NCBI GenBank assembly: GCA_018350325.1
Contig: JAEVLN010000006.1
Location: 3,710,056 to 3,774,055, forward strand
DNA length: 64,000 bases
Source: Globodera rostochiensis
Lineage: Eukaryota > Nematoda > Chromadorea > Rhabditida > Heteroderidae
Direction of reading: 5' to 3'
Shown here in pieces: positions 1 to 11,164 of the stretch. The notes under the pieces are model-generated. The model was not told the origin of the DNA and searched no databases. It was given only the letters and a program-made list of their open reading frames with translations. The position numbers and the translations under genes were made by a program. Every line of letters starts with the position of its first letter. The first letter of the stretch is position 1.

Positions 1-495
1 GGTTGATTAACAACCTCATAGCCAATGATTTTGTTTGTAGGATGATCAAAATGCTTTTTTGTTGGCTGAACATTTCCGATTCCACTAATTGATTGATATG
101 GATCCTTGCCAATTTCTCTCATTGGCAGACCAGAAGAGTCTGTTGGATCAGTGCCATTTTGTCGATTTTCATTAAAAAGTTGTTGTTGAATGTTGCTGAT
201 TCTGTTTGTATGATGATCAGAATGTTTTTTTGTTGGCTGAACAGAATTTCCAATTCCTCTATTTGGTTGATCTGGATCCTTACCAATTTCACTCATTGAC
301 AGACCAGAAGAGTCTGTTGGATCAGTGCCATTTTGTCGATTTTCATTAAAAATTTGTTGTTGAATGTTACTGATTCGAATGATTTCCTTTAATTGTTGCT
401 GATACTGTTGATCTTTGCTTAACAATTGATCATTATTGACGCTGCTTGTTGCAGCGATCAGATGTGCTGTGATTAATAGAAATAAATGAAGCATT
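1..495 (-). CDS. secreted Gln-rich protein, 3' part outside window
   Basis: The start codon is at 495 and reading runs leftwards off the window edge, so only the N-terminal part is present. A hydrophobic leader (MLHLFLLITAHLIAA) is followed by a Gln/Asn-rich region with QQYQQQL and SNIQQQ motifs. The segment around 60-200 repeats at 245-370 with a 174-bp offset, an in-frame 58-residue duplication that contains NGTDPTDSSGL and MSEIGKD. The full-length paralogue at 38243-39001 has one unit only. No known domain was recognised. A signal peptide without a visible membrane segment suggests secretion. The family name is unknown and the function is not assigned. Confidence 0.7.
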
Positions 496-939
496 GACAC
501 TTTTAGGGTATTTGGAGTAAAAATAATGTTTAATTAATGTAAATAAACCCCCATTTATACTGTTTGGCTTTAGGTGTTTATTTATCTAAATTCTCTAAAA
601 TTATACAATGATGACGTCAAAACAAACTACACAATCCAACGGGCTGTGTCCAATGCAATTTGGCATTTGTAGGTTGAATTTTTATTAGAAAACATTTGCT
701 TTTGAAAAATCAGTTTTCTTTTAAAAAATTTTTTAAAGATGTTGTTACAGAAAAACGACTTGTGAAAAGTCTGGAATGTTTAGGTTTTTAGATGATAAAA
801 ATAAAAAATATATATAAAATAGTTAATTAAATTTTTGTTTTATATGGAAATAGTCCATCTTGTAAAAAGACAACCTATGCCACCAAATGTTTATTTCCAA
901 AATATTAAAGTGCCGCAAAATGAGTGCCATTCATTTGGA
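496..939. other. intergenic, promoter side of the left-edge gene
   Basis: No coding exon is supported here. The segment lies upstream of the minus-strand start at 495 and downstream of the LIM gene stop at 940. AT-rich, with no clear element. Confidence 0.4.
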
Positions 940-2109
940 TCATTTGAAATTGGCTTTTGTCGTCGTTTTACGCGTTGCCAACCCTTTCTCCTTCAGTTTG
1001 GCCTCTTTTTGATCGTTTGGCAACATTGCGCAGCTTCCCGCCTTGCCGGAACAGTAAAAGCGTGGTCCAATCCGGTTGTAAAGCGACAGTGCCATCGCGC
1101 ACGCGCCCTGTTGTAAGCCGTTGCCACAGTAGCAACATGTAAAGCACTTTTTGTGTACTTGAAAAGAATAAAATTAAGTAAATATAACATTTTTTATTTA
1201 ATTTAATTTAATTTTCTAAATTTTTCGTGTAAAATGTCCTGTGCTTTAAAATATGATTCATTTAAATTTTGAACATGTTAAAATATTATTACAATTGGAA
1301 GTTTATAGTAGGGCTGGGATTTATAGTTGCTAAAAATCTCAAAATAGTTAATTTTTTAGTGGCTTAAAAAGTCGAAAATAGTTTCTAAAATGTGCCAGAA
1401 AGGGGTGTAAACTGGTCTAAAAAATTTGTCGCGATATTAAACCATTTTTGTGATAACAAAAAGTAATAAAAATTTTGTATATGGAGAATTTTAAAAATTC
1501 GATTTTTTGGCTGGCAGAATTTTTAGTCTCAAAAAAGTTCATTTTTAGGGGTGCATTTTTTGAAAATTAGAAAAAAAAATCGATCTTAGGGGTGCATTCG
1601 GTTTTATTGCATTTTTCTTAAGTTTCCAAAAAATGCCAAAATAGTTTTTTTAAACTATTATAGTTGCTAAAAAATAAAAAACTATGAAATAGTTGCTAAT
1701 AACTCGATAAAAAACAATCGTTGTGACATAAAAACATGATTTTCGTGCAGCAAGGCGCTTTCAGAAAAAAAATAGTTTAAAAACTATAAATCCCAGCCCT
1801 ATTTATGAGAGTATTATTAAGTAAAAATTCCCAAAGAGTTCAGTTAAACAAATAAAATTGCAAACCTAAAAATTCAATTGAAACTAAACCACCAAATTAA
1901 AATAAATCAAATATAATTTATCATTTAATGAAATTTATACTAAATTTAACAAAACCAAAATTGTAATTAAAATTATTGTTTATTTAACATATTATAACAC
2001 ATTTTATCTCACTTGTTTCTTTGTCAACGGTGATTTTGTCAAAAAGGTCCACCTTTTCGCCGCAAATGGCACATTGAACTAATTCGGGACCTTGTGACCA
2101 TGCAAACAT
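940..2109 (-). CDS. single LIM-domain protein A (two exons)
   Basis: Exons on the minus strand are 2109-2013 and 1157-940; the junction is phase 1 and gives 104 aa. The zinc ligands fit a LIM domain: CAIC near the N-terminus, then H-K-K-C, F-T-C-C-Y-C, and Y-C-S-G-K-A-G-S-C in the second half. The C-terminus is Lys-rich and includes KEAKLKEKG, shared with LIM B (7100-7716) and LIM C (10683-11164). Those two have a second intron after the GPRW codons; here the same place is uninterrupted, so that intron appears to be lost. LIM domains normally mediate protein-protein contacts. The partner cannot be read from sequence. The intron holds an inverted-repeat element. Confidence 0.78.
1309..1801. 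mobile_element. MITE-like element in LIM A intron
   Basis: Terminal inverted repeats TAGGGCTGGGATTTATAG at the left end and CTATAAATCCCAGCCCTA at the right end bound a 493-bp AT-rich non-coding body. The flanks gtttatag and tttatgag do not match well enough to prove a target duplication. Related termini appear singly near 25857 and 51355. Confidence 0.65.
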
Positions 2110-3184
2110 TGACAAACAAAAGCTTAAATAAAAATACAATTAATAATTTTAACAAACTTTGATTCAACAAAAAATATTTAAAAAAGCAGCATTCCAAGAA
2201 TTAAAATATGATTGATCGAGAATTCTTTCAAATAATCTGATCAACTAAATAGATAGCTGCGGATCGATGCAAAGAAAGCTGCTTTAAAGCAACTGCTCAA
2301 AAAGCAAATGTTCTTCACCGGAATTTAAAGAAAAATAAATATTCAATAATATCAACAAAAAAAATAAGTATCTAGCATTAACATTTAAATTTAATTACCA
2401 ATTACCTATTATAGGTGCAAGACAGTGTGTTAATTTATTTTTTCTTGTATTTTATATCATCTACCTAATTTGTTAAATAATTTTATATTAAATCAATAGA
2501 AATTTAAATTGAACAATAAATTTTAAAAATTATTAAATTGTTTACAAAAAATCAATGCCCATTTACGTCATTTAGCGCCCGTATGTATACATACATACAT
2601 TTGCAATATATAATTATGTAAAATGATCAATTTTTTCATTTCTTTTAGCTTTTGCAGTGCCATTAACTAGCAGGGAAGCAATAATATCATTAAAAATATT
2701 TTTAGAATTTCCAATTCATTGTATAATATATTAAAATAATCATAAATTTCGCTATTTATTTGCATATTTTGGCATTTTCGCAATTTTTATCCAAACTACT
2801 CCATTTTTTAAAAATTTCTTAACAAAAATGCAATAATAACGAAAAATATACCCCTAAAGATTTTCAAAATTTTCAAAAAATGCACCCCAAAACAATTGAC
2901 TTTCGCGACAAAAAATTCTGCCCAAAAAAAACTTATTTTCAAAAATTTTCTCTGAAATGCCTTGAGGTTTTCACTTGAAGATTTGGAAATGTTCTCATCA
3001 TCAATTTTAACCAGTGTTAAATAAATTTGAAGAATTTTGGGAAAATTTTATATTAAATTTGGAAAAATTTATATGCATATTTTTTCATTTTATGTGCATT
3101 TTGCAATTTTTGGCGCTCAAATTTCAAGATATTATGTGCATATAAATTACACGCCCTACTTATAAGGCATTAAAAATTTTAGAA
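2110..3184. other. gene-free stretch
   Basis: AT-rich intergenic DNA between LIM A and the secreted gene at 3185. It contains a short ATAC/GTAT run near 2581-2600 (tatgtatacatacatacat) and degenerate repeat fragments near 2760-3150. No exon was recognised. Confidence 0.4.
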
Positions 3185-4995
3185 ATGAATTTATTCCCAT
3201 TTATTATTTTTATTCACGTCAATATTCTCCTCCTCAGTAAGCATGCAAGCGCGGGCAAAGACGATAATGATGTGGGCCAATTTGTATTAAGAATTTTTTT
3301 ATTTTGAAAAAATATATTATGTTTATAAATATTTTTTGTTTTAATTTACCAGGTTGGCCCTAGCACCAAACGAGCTAAAAAGGACAATTTAGGAGGGAAA
3401 ACAAAAAAACAGATCGCCAAAATTTATTTATTGCTACGGCAAAAAGAAAAATGTGTGAAGCATTATTTGAATAACAAAGATTTAGAAATTAAAATGGCTG
3501 TATATTTTGTGAATTTTGAAAATTTTATTGACAAATTGCCTGAAAGCATAAAAAATTTGCATAAAATTGAGCTGGACAATGTTCGATTAAACGAAGAAAA
3601 TGAGGAGCAAACCAATAGCATTGTGCTGGACAAAATAGGAGTGAAAAAAGCAGAAATAAATTTTAATGATGAAATTGGGTTGATCAAAAATTTTGCAAAA
3701 ACATTGAGGCAAATGGTTACAACGCATTTAACAATTCTAAATTTTAAACCGATCGACAGCATAAAGAACATTATTGCATATCATGTTGATCAGATTTATT
3801 CTGAAGCACTCAACAGGTAATTTTTTTGTTTTATTGTTTTATAAATAAAGACTCTTTATTTATTTATAAATAGAGTAGTGCATGGTCGGTTTTAAGCCGG
3901 GGGTCCCGGTTTTCGGTTAGACCATTTTTGCGACCCCCGGTTTTCGGGGGTTTTTTTTTTGAAAAATTAGCAAAACGGAAAATAGACCCCCTTAAAATTC
4001 ATTTTTAATGCATTCCATCCACACCTCGAAAATTTGAATTTCCATTCTAAGCCAAACTGAGCGGTTCCGGAAAAATTTATTTCAAAAAAAGAATTTGAAA
4101 AAAAAACTTTTTTTAAACCAAATTGATTTAATTTAAAGATGGAACGGCATTGGCATGGCTTTGTTGGGACAATTACATGGAAGTTTGCCAGTAAATTTGC
4201 CGATAAATGTGCAAAATAAATATACACAATTTTTTATCTCCTCAAAAATTGCAATTTCGCTTATTAGCAATGCGATGAAAGTGTCGCCATTTCTGGAAGA
4301 TAATACGATGGGTATGAACATTTTAATTTAATTGTTAGCTAGTAAGGTCCCCCGTTACATGAAACCTAAAGCTGAAACCCGGTCTTTTTTAAACCAATGC
4401 CGAAACCCAAACGATCCGTTTCTCTTCCGAATCCCGAATCTTTAACCGTTTTTCCCCGATTCTAAAGCCAAAAACCCTTTTTTTGTCCAACTCCAAATAA
4501 ACCCAAACCGTTCTTGTCCGATTTCGAAGCGCGGAGTTTTTCTTGTCCGATCCCGAAAACTTGGCCCGAGTTTCTCGACCCGATGTAATGTCTGGACTCA
4601 TTAAATATAAAACAATAATTTTAGAATATAAAAATGACCTTAAAAAGATGATGAAACATTTGGACACAATTTTGCACAAAGCGTTTGCAAAACATAACAT
4701 CGATGTCGAGAGCATAAAAATTCCATGCGATACATTTGAACAAAATGTGCAAACAGTTATTTCTGATGTGCAGCAAATGCTCGACATTGAAAATGCCGAT
4801 CCGACCAATTACAACAAATATGAGCACATTTACTGGATAAAATGCATCAAAACCGCCATTTCTGAGCTAATCAAAATGGTCACTGTTTTGACAGAAATTG
4901 ACGCTAATTTTGATGAGCTAAAAACTGTTGAAAAAATCATAAAATCTGCTGAAATATTGGAAAAAATTCGCAACCTTTTGCTGAAACAAAAATGA
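3185..4995 (+). CDS. secreted alpha-helical protein, lineage-specific
   Basis: Four exons fit with correct phases: 3185-3283, 3353-3816, 4139-4311 and 4625-4995, giving 368 aa. A cleavable leader (MNLFPFIIFIHVNILLL...) starts the protein. The rest is rich in Lys, Glu, Ile and Leu and reads as amphipathic helices, with no recognised domain and no C-terminal membrane segment. Third-exon text QNKYTQFFISSKIAISLISNA loosely resembles the KRKCFVTASLAYSVIFLAKR segment of the RING genes at 20-28 kb, so a distant relation is possible (inference). Intron 2 holds a GGGGGTCCCGG-rich repeat fragment near 3890-3950. Secretion is predicted; function unknown. Confidence 0.72.
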
Positions 4996-5537
4996 AAATT
5001 GATGGCAGGAAAATGGAGAAGAAAGTGACAGAGATAAAAATGGAAATTGATATTTTGTTTTATGTTGTTAACGGACCAATGAGTTTAAAGCATTGAATTT
5101 TTGTATTATTCAAACATGTAAGTGTGTAGAAGTTAAAATCATTCTGTAACCGAATGCCAAAAAAAAGTCTGGAAACCGGAATCAATCTTTTTTTTTTGAG
5201 TTTTTCTGCCAATTACTTTTTATGTTTTATCCAATCACTTAGATCCCTGCAAATTGATAACTTCTACACACACATAAACAAACTTTTGAACCCAATTGTT
5301 TAGTTTTTTATATTAAAAAATTGTTGTTAAAAATTCAAAAAGTTTAATGAATGGCATAATGCCATTATGTCCAATTGCGTTAGGCACTGAGTACGCTTTG
5401 GCTATCAAATTCTCAAAAAAAAAATGAATTTATTGTTAAGAAATAATCTGAACAAATATATATGCGCATATCGTGGCATCAGATAGAAAATCTCATTTTA
5501 TTCGTTTGGCATTATGTCCAAATTTAAGGCATAAGAT
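4996..5537. other. gene-free stretch
   Basis: AT-rich DNA between the stop at 4995 and the convergent HSP gene. No gene or clear repeat was seen. Confidence 0.4.
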
Positions 5538-6079
5538 TCAACTTCGATTCTTGCGCCCAGTTATGCGCAAAATGCCTGCGCGAGTGAAGTTGGAGCGAAT
5601 GCTTTTTGGGTCCACATCGTCCGGCAATTTGTAACTGCGCTGCACCTCGCGCGTCGTCGTGCCGTACTCGCCTTCGCGCTCGTCATGTTTGCAGTGGATG
5701 TACAAACTGTGCCCCATGCGATTGACCTTAAAATTTTTATTAAAATATTTTCTTCTAATAATTTAAGTACTTGATTTAATTTTGATTTGAACTCGTTAAA
5801 ATGTATCTATTTAAATGATTTTTAATTATTAATTACTTAATTAAATGACATTTTACCTGTATTTCGTTTGGCGCAAAGAATCCGGCATCCAACCCCACCT
5901 CCCATCGGTCAGGCTCATTGACAACACGAACTAAATCATCCTCATGCTGAAAAATTATTATGAATTATGAATTTATTATTTTATTTTAATTATTTAATTT
6001 AATATTATTTAAAAATTACTTGTAATGGCCAGTCCCAGTAATCCGAAGCGAAGTCGTGAGTCACTCCAATTTGTTCCAT
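5538..6079 (-). CDS. hsp-12-like: small heat-shock protein, HSP-12 type
   Basis: Minus-strand exons are 6079-6020, 5946-5857 and 5726-5538, all phase 0, giving 112 aa. The start MEQIGVTHDF...WDWPLQ and the following WEVGLDAGFFAPNEIQV core match the alpha-crystallin domain of nematode HSP-12 proteins, which are only about 110 residues and lack long N- and C-terminal arms. The second half contains LYIHCKHDER and the end of the fold, SNFTRAGILRITG. It is expected to act as a small cytosolic holdase-type chaperone or relative; some HSP-12 members have weak chaperone activity. A heat-shock-type motif and a TATA box lie upstream. Call confident; exact orthologue not assigned. Confidence 0.9.
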
Positions 6080-6196
6080 AATTATGAAGTGTGTGTTGTT
6101 TTTTGCTGAAAAAAACAATTAGCTTTTTTAATATAAAAGAGAAATGTTGCTTTAATTACTAAATGCAAAAAATGAAACTGAAATCGTTCAGAACTT

Positions 6197-6264
6197 CTTT
6201 TTATACTGAGTGTTTAATGAGAATAGTGCAAGTAAACAAAAATCCTCGAGAATTCTTTCGAGAA
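6197..6264 (-). promoter_or_regulatory. heat-shock promoter: TATA box and HSE-like motif
   Basis: On the minus strand TATAAAAAG (6205-6197) lies about 118 bp before the HSP start. About 50 bp further upstream is TTCGAGAA (6257-6264), two head-to-head heat-shock pentamers with correct 2-nt spacing, beside a second GAATTC half-site at 6250-6255. The placement fits HSF control of the gene at 5538-6079. Confidence 0.6.
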
Positions 6265-7099
6265 TTTTTATGGCCATAAACAATCAACAATCTGGCCATG
6301 ACCTTCTGTTCCCATTGAAGACATTTGAACAAAAAGTGAACAATTGTTGCTAAATTGCAGTGAAAAATTTGTGTTCATTTTTTGTTTGAAAATTTAGCAA
6401 GGTAACAAGTTAACAATTTTGGTCAAAAAATTTTATTCAATATTTTTATTTTATTTATAATTTAACAAAACAAAATTCTATTTTAAATACTATTAAATAG
6501 AAGTAAAGAAAAATCCATTTGTCTTTGACCGCGTGGTAAAAGCCCCTTAATTGTCCCCAAATCCCGGTTGGAAGGAATTTTTCCAGTCCCGTTTAATTCA
6601 TATAAATAAGAAGAATAATTCGGAGAGTAATTTAATGTTCTCTTTTTTTTTTACTTTTTAACATCTATTTTTCATTTTTCATTTAAAAAAATATTTTCTA
6701 TAAAAGTCATGAGTTAAGATTTCAAAAACAAAAAGTATTTGTATAGGCAGCTGTTGAAGTTAAAACGACTAGCAAAGAAAGAATTTGAATTCTGTTATTT
6801 TTGCCATTATTTAAAGTGTAAATATTTATGAAAGCACCGGAAATGTGTACAAGATTTTAGAAATTGTTAAATACTTTAAAATAAAATTTATTATTACTTA
6901 AAAACAAATTATTTTTGCAAAACTGTAATAAGGGTTGCACATTTTTTCGGGATATCGCGGGGTTTTTAAATTTGCTTAAGGCAACGTCGAGAAATTTTTT
7001 AAACTTTTGTTATTATTATAAAATTTGCAACAAAAAAATGCATTTGAAATAAAATTTCGCACAATTTTCTTTGCAAAAATTTGTTGCTTGTCAAAGCCC
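6265..7099. other. gene-free stretch
   Basis: AT-rich spacer beyond the HSP promoter, with short fragments of dispersed GC-rich repeats near 6530-6590 and 6930-6965. No gene was recognised. Confidence 0.35.
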
Positions 7100-7716
7100 T
7101 CATTTTTTTGCCTTTTTGAACTTCTTCACGTTTATTCCTTTCTCCTTCAGTTTGGCTTCTTTTTGGGACATCGGTGTCATGGCACAACTTCCAGCATGGG
7201 CCGAACAATACCTCAAAATTAATTAATATTTATTAAATTAAGTATATTAATATGCTCATATTAAGGAGAATAGGTATATGGTATTTTTGCATAATTAAAT
7301 AATTGATATTTTAGACCAAAATTGATTTAAAAAAATTACTTGAATTTACAATTTTTGGATCTTAAATATTTTGCATTAAAAACGGTTGAATTTTATTTGA
7401 TTTAATTTATTATATTAATGCATGCAAACCAGCGAGGTCCATAACGATTGTAGAAGGACAGCTCCATTGCTGCAGCTCCGGCCTGCAATTTTGCATCACA
7501 AAAGCAACAGTTGAAGCAGTTTTTATGGACTTGAAATAATTTAATGATTTAAATTTAGTTGTCAATTTATGATAATATTAATTATGAAAGTTTAAATAAA
7601 TCAAAAAATTAATAACTGGTCTCCCTATCGACCATCATACGGTCAGTAAGCGTCACTTTTTCGCCACAAAATGCGCATTCTTCCAGCACTGGATCAGCCG
7701 CAGTTCCGAATTGCAT
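7100..7716 (-). CDS. single LIM-domain protein B (three exons)
   Basis: Exons 7716-7617, 7529-7430 and 7211-7100 on the minus strand give 103 aa with consistent phases. LIM ligands: CAFC near residue 15, H-K-N-C, F-N-C-C-F-C, then Y-C-S-A-H-A-G-S-C. The tail KEAKLKEKG...KKFKKAKK is basic. It is a close paralogue of LIM C with both introns at the same positions, and of LIM A, which lacks the second intron. Donor sites are GTTATT and GTTTGC rather than GTAAGT, an unusual feature shared with LIM C (GTTAGC). Probably a small cytosolic or nuclear adaptor; partner unknown. Confidence 0.8.
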
Positions 7717-7906
7717 TTTGGAAAATAACAAAAAGAATAATTTATATAATATCAAAACTAACGGGTATCATATTTTTAGTTAAATGAATTTTATTCAAAT
7801 AATTTGTCTTTTTTATTGCTTAAACAGACTTAAAATTATTTCAAAATTTATATTTTTGTATATTTTCACTGAACGAAATTTCAATAAAATTCCAATTATA
7901 AATATA

Positions 7907-8045
7907 TTATTTATGGCCTAAAAGTAAAGCTAGATGAAAAAGGATCAAAAATAGGCTAAATGTGTAAAAATGTATTGAGTTGGAAGCATTTGTTCCCATA
8001 TTTCTTGATCGTGATTTTGAAGACAGCTGCTCGCTCATCTGGCAA
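7907..8045 (-). other. duplicated short coding-like fragment
   Basis: On the minus strand a CAG acceptor is followed by ATGAGCGAGCAGCTGTCTTC, encoding MSEQLSS, then a divergent tail. The same fragment occurs at 10196-10305, where it encodes MSEQLSSNHDQEIWEQML...FRRRKGKK and a stop. It may be an orphan exon; no gene could be built around either copy. Confidence 0.35.
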
Positions 8046-8660
8046 AATAAAGAAAATGCTAAAAAACAAATGTAATTTGTAGAATTCGGCATCTAAGTAT
8101 CAGCCTAAAAAGGAACAGATTCGAATTCTTTGCAAAAACATCATAAAAAATTCAAAAAGAAATCCGGATTTTGGCACATTTTTATTACAATTTCATCATA
8201 AATCCTATAATTTCACTTTTTGTTCACTGATCACTTCAAAAATCTAACATTTCATCCAACGTTGGAATTCCAACCCCAAAAATATCGGAAATCGGTGAGT
8301 TGGAAACCGGATTTCCGTCCATCCCTACTCATTTTATAATGAAAATTTTTTATTTTTGTATTTTTTTTGAGAAGTATTGGAAAATGGATTTATATGTTTT
8401 TCATATAAAAAAGCATTCACTTTATTATTTTTATTGATTTACACATCCGCCAAACTATCCAAAATGTCTCATCTACTGACGTTGAAGAGCTGTTTATTTT
8501 AATATTTTTATGGGGTTCTATTAGCATATAAAAGTAATGAAACACGCAACAAAATTAGGTTTTGATTACTTTAATATTCATTCCAGTGATAAAAAAGCAT
8601 TTTCTGTACATTTAAAATATTTTTAAATTTATAGTAGCAAATAATATTGATTAAAATTAA
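8046..8660. other. upstream region of RING-H2 gene
   Basis: No exon seen. The stretch near 8440-8520 (acacatccgccaaact, then tgacgttgaa) resembles 39205-39250 upstream of the paralogue at 39364, so the proximal promoter was probably duplicated with the gene. Confidence 0.4.
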
Positions 8661-9543
8661 ATGAACGCCAAACAAATCATTGCATTATTTATATTAATTG
8701 AGCTTGTTGACGAATTCCAATGTAACATTTTAATTAATTTAATAAGGTTTCAAACATTGTTAATTAAAATATTTAAAGGTTTTCCAAAGGAAAAACTGGT
8801 TGATCACTCGGCGGCTACATGTCCAATTTGTCTCTCAACAATTAATACTGATGAACACCCTCAAGCAGTAACAATTAATACCGATGAACACCCTCAAGCA
8901 GTACACCCTCAAACTGTAACAATTAACACCGATGAACACCCTCAAGCAGTACACCCTCAAGCAGTAACAATTAATACCGATGAACACCCTCAAGCAGTAC
9001 ACCCTCAAGCAGTATACCCTCAAACTGTAACAATTAACACCGATGAACACCCTCAAGCAGTAACAATTAACATCGATGAACACCCTCAAGCAGTACACTC
9101 TCAAGCAGTACACCCTCAAGCAGTAACAATTAATACCGATGAACACCTTCAAGCAGTACACCCTCAAGCAGAGGCAATTAATACCGATGAACACCCCCAA
9201 TCATTGCCATGCGCTGTTTGTTTTGTCAAAGCTAACAAAGGCATTTTTAAACATTTAATTTAGCACGTTTTCCATCAGAAATGCATTAATTCATGGTATG
9301 TATAAAAGTGGATTTAAATAAATGTAACATTAATTATGCCCATCATTATTATGCAGGCTTAAACTGCATAACACGTGTCCAATGTGCCGCCGAACTGTCA
9401 TCCCCGACGCACTTTTGCCGCCTGAAAATTTGAACAGAAATGTGTCAAATGTGCCATGGCATGGAACATTTTGGCGCAGTTCACGTACAATAAGTCTTCT
9501 GAATGGGCAACTCGCAATTTTGCGCCCAATCGAGGACTATTAA
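8661..9543 (+). CDS. secreted RING-H2 protein with repeat-filled zinc loop
   Basis: Four exons join in phase: 8661-8721, 8779-9215, 9264-9295 and 9357-9543, giving 238 aa. Residues 1-20 (MNAKQIIALFILIELVDEFQ) form a signal peptide and no membrane segment follows. The RING-H2 ligands are C35, C38, C165, H167, H170, C173, C184 and C187 (CPIC ... LPC-A-HVFH-QKC-INSW ... CPMC). Loop 1, usually 9-39 residues, is 126 residues here and is almost entirely repeats of TINTDEHPQAV and HPQAV. Such a protein would be an E3 ubiquitin ligase if folded, yet it is addressed to the secretory route, as expected for an effector acting in a host cell. RING-H2 proteins have been reported among cyst-nematode gland candidates. 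Paralogue at 39364-40116. Confidence 0.85.
8841..9200 (+). repeat. in-frame coding minisatellite (DEHPQAV/HPQAV)
   Basis: Two building blocks, a 33-bp unit for TINTDEHPQAV and a 15-bp unit for HPQAV, alternate irregularly. Nucleotide identity between units is very high, pointing to recent slippage or gene conversion. The frame is always kept. Confidence 0.9.
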
Positions 9544-10349
9544 TGCTGGGTTTGTATATTTACTTATTTCCAAAACGGGCCCGCGTACTTTAAAAAAATT
9601 TAAAAATGTCTTTATTTCCAAGAATGCACTTTGGAAATGAGAATTTGGCGTGTGTGTTGAAATTTTGGATTTTAACAAACACGTTTGGCATTGTGTATAT
9701 TCAAATTTTGAATAGAAAATGCTCATTTTATTTGATTCTTGATTATTTCTATCTTTCAGCATATTTTTTTCAATTTTCTGAACAAAATTCATTAAAAATT
9801 TCTAAAGATTTTTCCAACGGAGCCTATCGGCGCAGCCGAGCCCTTCCCAATCCTAAAAGCTTCAAAAATTACCGCATTTTTAAAATTTTAGTAGCAAATC
9901 TCTTAACAAATTCAGTTGAAAATTCAAAAATTTCATTGGCGGCGCCAAACATTTAAAAAATAAAATCCTTAATACCAGATACGAACATTGGCTTTATGAT
10001 GATGAACAAATGCCTAGGATTCACGACATGCAATAGAAGGTTATGGACCCGGATGTAGTTTTTTTTAAATATTATTGACAATAATTTTAAACGTTAACTA
10101 AGTTTTCATATTTTTTACCTAAACAAATTTACTCAAATAAATTTTATTTTTTTATTTTATCTTATTGCATAAACAGCTTTTAAAATTTTTTTATTAAAAT
10201 TTATTTATTTTTTCCCTTTACGACGTCTGAAATAGTATTGAGTTAGCATTTGTTCCCATATTTCTTGATCGTGATTTGAAGACAGCTGCTCGCTCATCTG
10301 GCAAAATAAAGAAAATGCTAAAAAACAAAAATAGTTTTATAACTTTTTA
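9544..10349. other. gene-free stretch with dispersed-repeat fragment
   Basis: Positions 9560-9720 resemble the interior of the element at 16429-16714 (runs about a tttggcgtg...ttggaatt type body), so this is a decayed copy. The fragment at 10196-10305 duplicates 7907-8045. No gene was recognised. Confidence 0.4.
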
Positions 10350-10483
10350 AACATACCGTATTTCCTCAAATAGAAGACCCCCCTCAATTAGAAGACCCCC
10401 CCCCCCCCTAATAGAAGACCCCATTGGAGAGGGGTTGAACAATAGAAGACCCGGGTCTTCTATTTGAGGAAATACGGTATGTT
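10350..10483. mobile_element. 134-bp perfect-arm palindromic element
   Basis: Two identical 31-bp inverted arms (10350-10380 and 10453-10483), starting AACATACCGTATTTCC, flank a C-rich loop. This is either a very young MITE or a hairpin-forming foldback. The arm also carries TACCGTATT, seen again at 40124-40132. Confidence 0.8.
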
Positions 10484-10682
10484 GGTTGATCAACGCAAAA
10501 ATCTAATAATTACTTAGTAATTTCATCAATTTTCATCATAATACAGATGTGGTTCGACAGTTCAGTGCCGTTGATCATTTTTTAAACTCATGCGAATTAA
10601 ATGCTTTTTAAAATTCAGAATCACTTAGCTCAAGAACTTATTCAAACTGTAGGTCAAAAGGAACTGTGTACTCTTTTTTTAT

Positions 10683-11164
10683 TCATTTCTTCGCCTTCTT
10701 GTACTTCTTCGTGTTCATGCCCTTCTCCTTCAGTTTGGCATCCTTTTCAGACATCGGCGTCAGTGCACAACCGCCAGCAGAGCCCGAGCAGTACCTGTAG
10801 ATGAGCATCCAAAATAGTTTAATCAAAAATAAACAAATTTCATTTATTTAAAATTTTTTATTTTTCAAATAATACCAGCGCGGTCCATAACGGTTGTAGA
10901 AGGACAATTCCATGGCGGCATGGCCGGGCTGAAGTTTTGCACCACACAAGCAACAGTTGAAGCAATTCCTATGAACTGTTTATAAATGTAAAATGTTCAA
11001 CGCAATTATTTAAATTTTAAAATAAATTAAATTTAAATAAATAAAATTTGCTGCTAACTGGTTTCTCGATCGACCATCAGCCGATCGGTCAATGCAATTT
11101 TTTCGCCACAAAATGTGCAATTTTTTTGCTCCATTTCTCCACCCATGCCAAAACGGAGTGCCAT
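10683..11164 (-). CDS. single LIM-domain protein C (three exons)
   Basis: Minus-strand exons 11164-11059, 10975-10876 and 10794-10683 give 105 aa in phase. Zinc ligands: CTFC, H-R-N-C, F-N-C-C-L-C, and the Y-C-S-G-S-A-G-G-C segment. The C-terminus KDAKLKEKG...KKYKKAKK is strongly basic. Protein and intron positions match LIM B; LIM A is more distant. Three copies in 11 kb, all on the same strand, show local expansion, but RING-H2, HSP and other genes sit between them. Function beyond a LIM adaptor role is not visible. Confidence 0.82.

Noticed and set aside
8835..9200. minus-strand frame rich in LRVYCLRVF
   Set aside because: Antisense shadow of the DEHPQAV coding repeat.
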